Shown here piece by piece: positions 24,054 through 33,330 of a stretch of DNA of 64,000 bases (position 1 is the first letter of the stretch; each line of letters starts with the position of its first letter). The position numbers were made by a program, and so were the translations under genes. The stretch lies in contig JAODTK010001288.1 in NCBI GenBank assembly GCA_026419785.1, positions 1 to 64,000 of the forward strand, written 5' to 3'. The notes beneath the pieces are model-generated. The model was not told the DNA's origin, did no database searches, and worked only from the letters and a program-made list of their open reading frames with translations. This DNA is from Sclerodactyla briareus. Taxonomy: Eukaryota; Echinodermata; Holothuroidea; Dendrochirotida; Sclerodactylidae.

Positions 24054-27000
24054 GGGGGGGGGGGGGGGGGGGTATGGATGAACCTCGACTTGTGTATTTG
24101 GGCTTCCCAGATGAATACATTATCCTATTGCTTTTCAGAGTTGGTCAAAGGTCATCTGAGGTGAAAGTCTGAAAATCTTGTAAGTAGGACAAGTCAAGAT
24201 GTTGGTCCGACCAAGTTGAAATATGGTGTGTAGCTTGTCTCATGGGGAGTACAAGTACAAGAGCACCCTGTTGTTTCTGGTGCAGACCAGGGTTCATTTG
24301 GGGGGAGAAATGGGAAATGTGAAAATTTGAGATTTGGGCAATTTCAAAGCTGTGAAGAGCAGACTTGACATCACCAGGATGGATGAAGCTCCATACTTGA
24401 TTATTGTGGGGTTCCCCACAATGTAGACATGATCCCTATTGTTTGGAGTCAGGTCAAAGGAATCATCTGAGGTCATCGAGGTCAAAGTTTGAAATCTGTG
24501 AAGAGGATAAGTCCTGAATTCTGGTCCAACCAGGTTGAATTTGGTGTGTAGCTTTCTTATGGGACGTTACCAGCAGCTCATTGTTTTGGTGTAGACCAGG
24601 TGGTCATGTTTGGGGGAGGAAAATCGGGAAATTGTGAAACATTTAGCTGGAAGAGCATAACTTGACCCCAACTGATGATGAACCTCAAACTTGGTTGGGT
24701 GCCCCATCAATGAATACATTATCCCTATTGTTTCAGAGTTGGGTCAAACCGGTCATCTGAGGTCAGAGTCCTCTAAATTTTGGGAAGAGGATAAGTCCTG
24801 GAGGCTTGGTTCATTAAGTTGAAATTTGGTGCGGTACTTTCATTGAGCATCACATGTTTTTGATTCCTTGACAAAGTCAGGAATCTTAGCAAGTCACGTC
24901 GTGTGGTGTGGAGGTGTGTGTGTGATGCCCAGCTTGTTAAACACATATTAACTTGATCAGGTCTGGGTAGGTAGGCTTCATAATTGGTATGTGTGTTCCC
25001 CATGATAGTACATGGACCCTATTATTTTGGGTAGGTCAGAAGTCATCTGAAGGTCACCAGAGGTAAAAGTCTGAAAACCTTGTAAACACGATACAGTAAG
25101 AAGGTTGGTCTGATCAAGTCGAATTCGGGGTATAGCTGTCTTGATGGGGATAATAGGAAACCTAATGGTTTTGGTTTAGGTCGGCGTTGAATTTTGGTCG
25201 AACAATTAAAAAATGGTGAAATTCATATTTTGCCAATTTTGGATTGTAAATGCGAGAACCGACCCACCTGGATGGCTGAAAGCTCATAACTTGGTATGTG
25301 TGTTCCCCCTGATGAGTACAGCACCCTATTTGTTTTGGGTAAGGTCAGAGGTAATCTGAGGTCACCAGAGGTCAAAGTCCTGAAAACCTTGTAAAAACAC
25401 GATAAGTCAAGAATTGTTGGTCTGATCCGTCGAATTAGGTGTATAGCTTTCTTATGGGGAGTACCGGAACCCTATTGTTTTTGGTTTAGGTCGTGAGTGA
25501 TTTGGTTCGAAAACAAAAAATGGTGGAAAATTCGATATTTTGCCAATTTTGGCTTGTAAATTGCGATAACTCTACCCCACCCCCTGGATGGATGAGCTCA
25601 TCTTGGTATGGTGTTCCCCCTGATGAGTACATGAACCATTGTTTTGGGGTCAGGTCAGAGGTCTCTGAGGTCACCAGATGTCAAAGTCTGAAACTTGTAA
25701 ACACGATAGTCCAAGAAGGGTTGGTCTGTATTCAAGTTGAAATCGCGGTGTATAGCTTTCTTATGGGGAGTACAGGAACCCTATTGTTCTGGTTCAGGCG
25801 GTCCGGGGTGAATTTTGGGTCGAAAATTAGAAAAATTTGATATTTTGGGGCCAATTTTGCTTGTTAAACACGATAACACAACCCACCCGGACGACGAAGC
25901 CATACTTGGTAATGTTTGGGGGGTTTGTTCCCCATGATGAGTCATTAACCCTAATTTTTTGGGGTTCATGTCAGAGGTCATCTGAGTCACCAAGGTCAAG
26001 TCCTAAACCTTGTAAACAACGATAATTCCCATATTGTTGTCTGATGCAGTTGAAATTAGGTGGAAGCTTCCTATGGGAGTTACAGGGAACCCCTATTGTT
26101 TTTGGTTCAGGTCAGAGTGAATTTTGATCCAAAATAGAAAATTGATATTTTAGCCAATTTGGCTTGTAACCACGATACGTGAACCCCACCTCGAGGGATG
26201 AAGCTCATACTTGGTATGTTTGGTTCCCCATGATGAGGTAAATACCCTATGTTTTGGGGTCAGTCAGAGGTCATCTGAGGGTCCCAGAGGTCCAAGTCTG
26301 AAAACCTTGTGAAACACGATAAGTCCAGAACGGTTGGTCCTGATCAGGTTGAAATTAGGTGTTTATCTGTTGAAAATTAGATATTTTTGGCTATAAAAAC
26401 GATAACTCGACCCAGACATTAGGTTGTATATCTTTCTCATGACGAGTAAGGAACCTCTGTTTCGGGTATAAGGGCGGGGTGAATTAGGGCTCATAATTGG
26501 TTTTGTATTCCCCATGATGAGTACCTGAACGCTAGTGTTTTGAGTCAGGTCGGAGGTCATCTAAGGTGTACCAGAGTGCAAGCTGGAAAACCTGAATTTT
26601 AGTGTGTTGCTTTCTACTCAAGGGTACAGGAAACCTATCAGTTGGTTGTTAAGATAGGAAATTTGTCAGACGTTAGTTGCCCATAATGAGCTGGGTACTA
26701 TCTCCCATGTGTCTGTGTGGTCTGGCTATGAGTTGAGAGAAAGTCAAGGAACACTAAGCTTTTGGCTTTTCGGTTTCTCACAGAACCCTTGCTTGGCCCC
26801 ATTCTACCTCGCTTCTGTGCTGGTTCTATGGCTGTGTGACAGCCTCTCCTCTCTATCTAATTGTTCTCTTTTTTCTCACAGAAACCTTGCCCCATTCCAC
26901 TCTTCGGTGCTGTTCTATGGCTGGTTGTGCAGCCTCTGGCGTCTATATTTTGTTCTCTTTTTTCTCACAGGAACCTTGCCCCATTCCCGCGCTTCTGTGC

Positions 27001-30000
27001 TGGTTCTATGGCTTGTGTGTCACCCGCCCTGACCTACCCTCTGGCTTGATACGTGCCAGAATGGCAGTCACAGAGAGGACTAGGTGAGTTTCTTCAAGAT
27101 CAAGCAGATACACTCTTGTGGCAAATTTCCGTGAACAGAAAACAAGAGATTTTTCTGCGTGGTCGTGTGATTGGGTTTCTAATTGTACAGCTCAGCTTTT
27201 TACATTGCAACAATATTCGCCTTGTTTTTTATCAGAAAGGGATTTATGGAACATAGAGAGTGGGAGTTTGGTTCCAAGGCTCGGAAATATGTGATTGTCC
27301 AAATCTGCCAAAAAATTCATTTTCGAAAAAAATTAAAAATAGGCCACCGGTGGAGTAGTATGAGGCGAAAACAAAAGGTGGTTTGATTGTCATGCTTCAA
27401 AACGCGCAAATCAAGCGAAAAAAATCAGTTCCACAAAAAAAAAAAACCCAAAAACCCGAAATGGATGCCTGTCAGAGCGGTCGGCGCCGCCACTGTTCAG
27501 CATTCAAAACTTTCATTAGGCAATATGTGAGCAAGTTTTGAAAAAACAATGTCAAATTGCAAGAAATGAATTTTGAAAAATTCAAAATGGCCGCAGGGGG
27601 GGTTTTATGGGGAGGACCACAAAAGTTGGTCTTCAAACGATCGCACGCTTCAAAACGCACAAATCGGCGAAAAACCAGTTCGAAAAAATTCAAAATAGCT
27701 GCTGCAGAGCAGTCGGGCGACGCCCAACTTTTTAACCCATTCAAGATTTTCATCAGATAATCATGTGTGCAAAGTTCATATGGATCCGACAAGGCACCAG
27801 GGAGTTATTGTACAAACACTATAATTCGTTCCGTTGAAATCAAGATGCCGCTTGCCAGGAAGTGGTGCATTGATTGCCCACATTCGAACTCATCCGAGAT
27901 TTCATGAGGGCAAACATGTGTTGCAACGTTCTTGTTAATCGGGCATTGCGGTAGAGGTTATGTGTTCACACAAAAAGCTTCGGCGGCGGCGGAGACGATG
28001 CTGCAAAAACCGTAATACCGGTTAGGTGGGATAGAATTATCAAGAATAGTGAAAAAAGACAGCTTCTTTCAGGAAAATGACTGCATCCCTATGCAATATA
28101 TGACAAGAAAGCTGTTGGGTCTGAATATTGACAAACCATCCAGAGTGCCAAGGGTAGAATACTCTCTTGAGATGGATATAAGCTATTTATTGACAGGCCT
28201 ACTTGGGAATGTGTTTCAAGGCTATATATTCATTGTTGTACTACTGCACTTCCATTAAGCTCAACTGATATGTTTGATACAATTGAATGGAAAACACTGG
28301 ATTAATGCATTCACCAAAAGTGCCTTGAAATGTTATAATAGCTTACTGGTCTGACCCTGTTGATTATACTAGGGGTTCAATTATTGGCGATACACATTCC
28401 ATATCTGAGATCATCCAACGTTGAATGGGCTAATACCCTGGAATCAGAGTTTTTGTATAGGGTTATTAGAGCTGGAAATAATTTATCTAAAAAATTATGT
28501 ATGCCAAATCATAGGCTTTTTCTAATATTTTAATACAATGGGGGTTTAAAACTTTGAACGGACAAAGTGATGATCAACATTGAACATTGGAACAAATTGT
28601 GCAGTTTTTCGTCTACGATTTGGGCAAGAAAAGGTCAACCTCAGTGGCTGGGAGCAGAGATTTTTCGTCCTCACCTTGTTCCACTATTTGGGTGTCACAC
28701 GGTACATTCATGTGCCATCAGGTTCAAACCCAAACTGTAAGGATCAAGAACATGCTGGCTCTACAGCTCAACCTTACACGTAATGCCGGCACCCTACAAC
28801 GATTTTTTATCGTTCTGCTACACGATCTTCTTAGATTTTCAGCTGACCAGGATAAGAGGTCTGTAGGGTAAAAAATGTCATAAATACTAGACAACATCAC
28901 CATATCGGTTCTCAATCTCGGGAGTGTTTTAAACGACCCACATTCATGGATGACCATATCGGAAAACGCTAAAAGTTGTACGATAAACTCGTTTTCTCAA
29001 CTATAAAAGGAAATATGTGATTATGCAGAACGTCGGGACATAGCTTATTTCCATCAGAAATGGTTCGGCCAATAAGCGAATGACTCTTATCAATGTGACA
29101 GGGAGATCAGCCGTCATGACCATGTGGCTGGTATTATTCGGCCGGAACCACAATTATCGATCATTGCACGACACGATATCGTTGTAATGTGACCGGGGCT
29201 TAACAGTACAGTCTGTGTTACCTGTGTTACAACCCTCTAGGATCATGTTTAACTGTTCATCTTTCAGATTCATTGGCAGTCTTTCCATGTGCTCCATACC
29301 TTGAAGCATGTTGGCCGAGGGCATTCTATCAGGGCTTCCTACCCACCATGCTTGGTGCTATACCATATGGGGGGACCACTTCGTTCACCTATGAGACCTT
29401 CAAGAAGAGGCACAGAGGTGGGTTGTTATACTTGGCCATTTTTCATCAATTTCCTGCTCAAACCAGCTATGTGGGTTGAGCTAAATCATCTTCAAGTCCT
29501 CTACTTCCCACATTCTATCCATCTGTTACTTTTTTGATTGGTAACTTTGGTTGATTCTTTCTTCCTTGTCCAAGAGAGTGGGGTAAGGTGTGAATACTTT
29601 AACCCCCCCCCCCGCCATTCCTTTCTATTCATACAATTGGCCCCCCCCCCACCCCCCCCCCCCCAAGTAGCTGTGAAGTATGTTATTGGTCTCTTCCAAC
29701 CTCCTTTCCTGGTGTTTCACACAAGTCACCCACTTGGCTTTCATGGTTTTCAACGCCGGGTCTCAAGATTTGGGGAGGGGGGATTTCCCCTCCTCACAAT
29801 TTTTTAGAGGGTTTTAAATTTGGAGGGGGGTGGTGCTTTGAGATTCAGATGTCCTGCAATACATGTTAATCGTGTTCTGACACCAATAATATGAAGTATG
29901 CATGCTGTGCCTGACGCACCAAGATTGTGTCTGATTAAAAACAGTGCTATTTTGCAGTTTCCTGTTTGGTAGAGATATGTCAGCTAATTTCCTTAGAAGA

Positions 30001-31107
30001 ATTGGATTCCTTTTTATGACCACCTCACTTTGCTTGCCTCCTTAGTGACCCACTGGCAGGACTGTGTGTTCAATATCGGGGTGCTCAGGAGGAAAACTTG
30101 ATCAAGGTCTGGTTCCTTAATAGTGTTCGTCAACGCTCATCTTCGTGCATATGGAACACCTTCTGGCAAGGATCCTGTCCACATGGTTGGTGCAGCTTCT
30201 CCAGTACCTTAATGAGTTAGGTGGCTCAGTCGAACTGGCCAGGCCTGTACTCACTTGTAGAATGGCGGAAAATTGGAAGTGGTGGGTGGATTGGCCAGGT
30301 GTCCCCAGTAGTTGCTACAATGAGTGAGTATAGCCTAGCTGCAAAGCTCTGCCAAAGTGTTTTGGTTCAAGTATCACTCCCCGAATTTCATGGAGTTAGT
30401 TAGTTTCATGGAAAAAGGTCAGGAAGGACAAAATCCTCATGAGAGACCTTGAATCCACATCCCAAAGAGAAGAAAAAACCCAGATTCTTAAAGAATCGCC
30501 CACGAATTCTTTAGAAAAATAAATCAATACTTTACTGGATCGCATCACACTCTGTGTGTTAGTTGTGTCCATGGTACCATGCTTATTTTTCATACTTTTG
30601 GCAGAAGTCCCAAACAACCCAGAGCCGACGCCCATCGAGCGTCTCTGCTACGGTCTGTGCTGGCCTATGTGGCAGTCATCCTCGTACCCCTCGACTGTCG
30701 TCAGGAGGCGGATGCAGACTGCCGGAATCACAAAGACTCGGACAAGTCCATCCTCACAGCTGTCGAGATCTATCGTGAGGGAGGCATCAAGGGGGGTCTC
30801 TACAGGGCCTCTCCATGAATGGATCAAGGGACCCTCGCAGTCGGGATCAGCTTTCACTGTGTTTGACCTGACGAAGAACACGCTCTCGAAGACCAGGGCC
30901 TCTCAGAGAGCCGACGTAACGACTTCCGTCGTATGCTCACGTGTGTGGATTGGATGTTATGGGAGTAGGCGGTGCCAAGGGGTCCGTGCTCTTGTCATGA
31001 CAGTGGAATGGTATGGACACTCTCTGTCACAATATTGTTGCAGAACGGTTTTGATGAAGATGGGCGAATCTGGCATGCTCCAAGTCTCTGTAGCGGAGAT
31101 CTCATAG
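18915..31107 (+). CDS. SLC25A42: Mitochondrial carrier, SLC25A42-like (CoA/ADP carrier), five exons seen
   Basis: SLC25A42 proteins sit in the mitochondrial inner membrane and exchange coenzyme A (and dephospho-CoA) for adenine nucleotides. The exons found here line up in order with that family. They cover the first helix and signature (18915-19023), the matrix loop and helix 2 (about 21127-21289), helix 3 with the second signature (26971-27083), the second matrix loop and helix 4 (29268-29417), and the last repeat with the third signature (30605-31107). Splice phase is continuous from exon 2 to 3, 3 to 4 and 4 to 5. The N-terminal exon(s) upstream of 18915 were not found. Every exon but none of the splice junctions carries single-base indels, so the frame must be shifted about ten times. 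The true stop is uncertain; the stop given closes the last open frame. Preserved introns argue against a processed pseudogene. Confidence 0.88.
19240..20450. repeat. Intronic tandem array, about 147-bp unit
   Basis: The phrase AAGGTCATTCAAGGTCA (with variants) recurs near 19442, 19588, 19735, 19885 and 20350, and the first four are spaced about 147-150 bases. A longer module starting CAACTCCCG...CGATCAGACACT then AGTTACAAGGGGTCAAAG occurs at about 19260 and again at about 20170. That gives a higher-order period near 900 bases. No coding potential is seen. The array lies in the carrier intron between exons 1 and 2. Confidence 0.8.
20451..21126. other. Intron sequence, nothing recognised
   Basis: This is the part of the first carrier intron that follows the 147-bp array. 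It is AT-rich with a T-rich approach to the next exon. No feature can be supported. Confidence 0.4.
21127..21289 (+). CDS. SLC25A42: SLC25A42-like exon: first matrix loop and helix 2
   Basis: Three frames in succession give ISTIYKNEAVRR, LWRGNSATMFRIIP and ALQYTTHEQYKKMLKPRNA. These match the family's YTYLNEG, LWRGNSATMVRVVPY and AAIQFSAHEEYKRIL. The WRGN motif is the usual [FWY]xRGN sequence at the end of the first repeat's matrix helix. The exon ends in CA at a GTAAGT donor (21290) and joins the next exon in phase. The 5' boundary is unclear: no AG follows the T-rich tract before 21131, and about ten residues expected before STIY are missing. One inserted A at about 21225 creates a stop. 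Confidence 0.85.
21901..22091. repeat. Near-pure poly-T tract, about 190 bp
   Basis: Almost every base is T, with scattered single Gs and two Cs near 22067-22068. Frames rich in Phe or, on the other strand, Lys result from it. Such a length and purity is unusual for an intact tract and may be an assembly or read-consensus artefact. Confidence 0.9.
22389..22924. mobile_element. Non-autonomous hAT-type transposon (MITE), 536 bp, with 8-bp target duplication
   Basis: The element starts CAGGGTTTCCCACCC and ends GTGGGAACCCCTG, so the termini are inverted repeats with about 12 of the first 14 bases matching. They agree with the CAGGGGTTCCCA-type ends known for hAT elements. It is flanked on both sides by the identical 8-mer TTCTACAG (22381-22388 and 22925-22932), the target-site duplication length typical of hAT. 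The right subterminal region repeats GCGTACCAC motifs. No transposase frame is present. It lies in the carrier intron between exons 2 and 3. Confidence 0.88.
23160..26640 (+). repeat. Intronic satellite, about 300-bp unit, eleven or so copies, AGGTCA-rich
   Basis: Each unit contains the same ordered phrases: GGTCAAAGGTCATCTGAGGT, GAGGTCAAAGTCTGAAA, TTGTAAACACGATAAGTC, TTCTTATGGGGAGTAC, CCTATTGTTTTGG, TATTTTGGCCAATTTTGGC, GGATGAAGCTCATACTTGG and TTCCCCATGATGAGTACA. The AGGTCA-type block falls near 23403, 23712, 24134, 24450, 24740, 25023, 25343, 25650, 25970, 26260 and 26545, so the unit is about 285-320 bases. One unit is enlarged by a G tract. The family also occurs singly at 16.6-17.1 kb (minus) and 44.1-44.6 kb (plus). 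Confidence 0.9.
23951..24073. repeat. Near-pure poly-G tract
   Basis: About 120 bases are almost all G with a few T, C and A. It lies inside one satellite unit, which is otherwise intact on both sides. The Gly-rich frame is not coding. Its length makes a read-consensus artefact likely. Confidence 0.9.
26771..26970 (+). repeat. Two extra partial copies of an exon start, upstream of the real exon
   Basis: The sequence TTTCTCACAG followed by AACCTTGCCCCATTC and ...GTGCTGGTTCTATGGC occurs three times. The acceptor AGs are near 26783, 26881 and 26970, so the spacings are about 98 and 89 bases. Only the third copy continues into the full carrier exon. The first two keep the polypyrimidine tract, the acceptor and roughly the first 45-50 exon bases, then run into intron sequence. 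Confidence 0.85.
26971..27083 (+). CDS. SLC25A42: SLC25A42-like exon: helix 3 and second carrier signature
   Basis: The exon follows TTTCTCACAG (ends 26970) and is followed by GTGAGT at 27084. It encodes NLAPFPRFCAGSMA, then ALTYPL, then LIRARMAVTERTR after a frame change. This corresponds to the family's PWPRLFAGALAG, SLTYPLD and LVRARMAVT. One missing A at the Asp codon of the signature Px[D/E]xx[R/K] causes an in-frame TGA just after Pro-Leu. Another indel lies near the Gly-Thr/Ala stretch. The first codon is split and matches the phase of the preceding exon. Confidence 0.92.
27090..27390. other. Intron sequence, nothing recognised
   Basis: This is the first part of the intron after the third carrier exon. 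It is AT-rich and has no motif or repeat that I could identify. Confidence 0.4.
27395..28030. repeat. Two diverged copies of an about 250-bp repeat, then a CGG-rich end
   Basis: The phrase GCTTCAAAACGCRCAAATC is followed by AATTCAAAATGGC/AGCTGC-type blocks, GAGCRGTCGG and then TTCATNAGRYAATNATGTG. It occurs at about 27394 and again at about 27645. The segment closes with GGCGGCGGCGGAGACG at 27980 and a CCGTAATACCGG tail, like the block at 5740-5880. Frames across it are not conserved between copies. Confidence 0.6.
28031..29267. other. Intron sequence, nothing recognised
   Basis: This is the remainder of the intron before the fourth carrier exon. No exon, repeat array or RNA gene was recognised. 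Confidence 0.4.
29268..29417 (+). CDS. SLC25A42: SLC25A42-like exon: second matrix loop and helix 4
   Basis: The acceptor CATCTTTCAG ends at 29267 and the donor GTGGGT starts at 29418. The first half reads FHVLHTLKHVGR in one frame. The second half reads YQGFLPTMLGAIPYGGTTSF, then TYETFKKRHR, in another. The family counterparts are IFHVFIRISREEG and [26 protein letters not shown]. A frame change falls between the two halves near 29330. The end phase joins the last exon in frame (HRE|VPNNPEP). Confidence 0.92.
29418..30604. other. Last carrier intron, nothing recognised apart from C tracts and a short palindrome
   Basis: C tracts lie at about 29602-29612 and 29641-29664. A hairpin-forming phrase GCTCAAACCAGCTATGTGGG lies at 29456-29475 and is followed by TTGAGC. 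A close relative is found at 35532-35559. No other feature is supported. Confidence 0.4.
30605..31107 (+). CDS. SLC25A42: SLC25A42-like last exon: third repeat and third carrier signature
   Basis: The acceptor ACTTTTGGCAG ends at 30604. The frame gives VPNNPEPTPIERLCYG, then VVRRRMQTAGITK, then HEWIKGP and SAFTVFDLTKNTLS. Adjacent frames supply the missing pieces YVAVI and TAVEIYREGGIKGGLYR. The family counterparts are YPFERMIFGACAGLIGQ, YPLDVVRRRMQTAGV, TIVREEG and GISFTTFDLM. At the third signature the DNA reads Tyr-Pro-Ser-Thr-Val-Val-Arg because a C was lost from a C run and a T was gained. The family normally ends shortly after the FDL segment; the frame here runs on to 31107, so the true stop is probably earlier (about 30.9 kb). 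Confidence 0.92.
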
Positions 31108-33060
31108 GAGTACTTGTTCACGAGAACGGCTGCTGAAAGCCAATTGGCTGTGGAATGTTTTTCTTGTGGAGTACACTAATTGGGTTTTTTGAATTGCACG
31201 AAATTGGACAAAGGAATAACAGGAGTATTTGTTCTTCGATGCATCAGCAAAATGGAAATTGATTGACTGTTGGCTGATTGCAAAAATCTTGCCAACATTC
31301 AGGTAAAGGACGGTTGGAAATAACTTCTATATCAATAAAGTTCCCCTGGAAGCCTTGATGGTGTTCAGTGAAACCGACATTCTTGCACTTGTCAATAAAC
31401 ATGACACACCCTCCCACACCCTGGACAAGGTGAGTCATTGTGGGTCATGGTCAAATTCAAAGTGACCACCACATGTGGGTCATTGTACCAATTTCATCAG
31501 TCATCGATGTGACTGGGGGTGAGTCGTTGGTTTCAAATTGTGACAGCTGGGTTGTGGGAATTCAGGTCGGTGTCACTTTCATGTGATCGTCAGTACACAA
31601 TGACTAACCTTTCCAGGGTAGTAGGGATGCATCATGCAATTGACAAGTGCATAAAACATAGCAACTGATGGGGTCCCACTCAGACAAGAGTCTCTGCAAA
31701 AGGCAACTGCAACAATAAGGTGTAAATTATAGCAGAGGATCCAGGTTCAAAAATGATTGGGCCATTTATGTCAGGTGGCCAGTGAGTTTCATCACAGAGA
31801 GAACATTGCATGCGAAGTGGAACGTAAGTTCATATTAATACAAATTGTGGAGGACTTAGGGACACTCCAGTGATACACAAATAATTGACCAGGGTAGGTG
31901 TAGGAATGAGCGTGTGGCCACCATAGTGTGTGTAGGATTGACACAGGGGAAAGGTCTCTGACGCGGAACATGCATTGATCTTTCTGTCAAATTTTGTTTA
32001 GCAAGTGCTTACACCCCATTATTGTTCTTTTTTTACTCCTCGGCACTCATCACAGGTATGGCTGTTCTGAGAATGTGTCCCTTCACATACCTCAGAACCT
32101 GAATATGCTAGTATGGCTGCAAGTGAAGCGTTAACATACTGATGCAGTCATCAGTTTAGAGTAGATTTCCCCCAAATCGCTTAATCACAGCCCATATTCG
32201 GTCTGTTCCATTCAACAAAACCCACTGACTCCCATTTTTCGACAATGTTGTTAATCCTTAGTAGTGGAGGAAAAAATTTGCAAGCTCAGTTTTGTCTAAA
32301 AGATACATATTCTCGTAGGGAGGGAGGGAGTTGGTAGCACACTGAAACAGTTTTTTGGTGTGAGTTTATGTTGTTCCCCATGGCCTAGGCATTGTAATAT
32401 TTTCATACATTCGAAGGCAGTTGTAGACCTGCTCCTATGGAGAAGACTATTACGTACTGAGATTGGAGAAATTGCATGAGCTTATTCAGAATCCAGGGGG
32501 GAATTTTGGAACAGAATGTTTTTGTTTTTTTTTTCAATAGAAACCTTAATACCCCCACACACCATCCTTCTGTGTGTTCTTTGTGTGCATACATTCACGG
32601 CTATCTTACTGTTGTTGGTGCACCCTCTTTCCTTCACTCAGGCCTCTACGTAAATATTTAGCACGGTTTGATAAGTTTGATACTTGACAGTAGTTTATTG
32701 CACAAAATTGAGGCGTGGGCAATAATAACCAGGAAGTAGAGGGACACGCGCACACTGCAAACGCTGATAGTATTGCAATATAAATGACGCCAGGGTTTTC
32801 AAGAAGGGAAACCTTAATAGACTGGAAATGTTTAATGCATCTTTCACATTCATAGAACATAATAGGTGTAAAACACCCATTTATTCTCATCTGACTGGCG
32901 ATACAAAATTATGGTACATGTATGCATGAAGATGAGTCAGAATCAACAAGCATACATGCCCATCTGCTAGTACCCCTCTGGCTTGATTCTTAGCTAGGAA
33001 ATGATTCAACAGAAAGCTTCTTGGTGTTTATGGTGAAGCGAATAAAATCATTAAAAGAGC
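31108..33060. other. Downstream of the carrier gene, no gene seen
   Basis: The first part may hold the carrier's 3' untranslated region, but no unambiguous polyadenylation signal could be assigned. Short frames here carry no recognisable motif. Confidence 0.35.
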
Positions 33061-33064
33061 AACT

Positions 33065-33330
33065 TTGTCCCAGGTTTATAGCATTCGGTCTGGGAAGATA
33101 TGGCCCCCCCTCAATTCATATAATTTGTGAGTGGGGCAAAACTGCAACCATTTTATGAGGTCATCTACATTTTGAAGGAACAGTAAAGTCCATATCTTCC
33201 TTCTTTTCGGTAAATTGGTATAAAAAAAAAGATATGACGTCATCAATTGCGCAATTTGCAAAATGCCAACTTAGCATTGATAATTAATAATCTCAAAATT
33301 TGTAACGTGATAACCGAACATGCTAAGAAC
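33065..33330 (+). repeat. Dispersed repeat, copy A
   Basis: The ordered blocks GGGAAGATATGGC, TTCATATAATTTG, GACGTCATCAA, TTTGCAAAATGCCAACTTAGC, GATAATTAATAATCT and ACCGAACATGCTA also occur, in the same order and spacing, at 60770-61015. Divergence is moderate. No coding potential and no terminal repeats were defined. Confidence 0.75.

Noticed and set aside
23797..24164. Gly-rich and Pro-rich frames
   Set aside because: They are translations of the poly-G tract inside a satellite unit.
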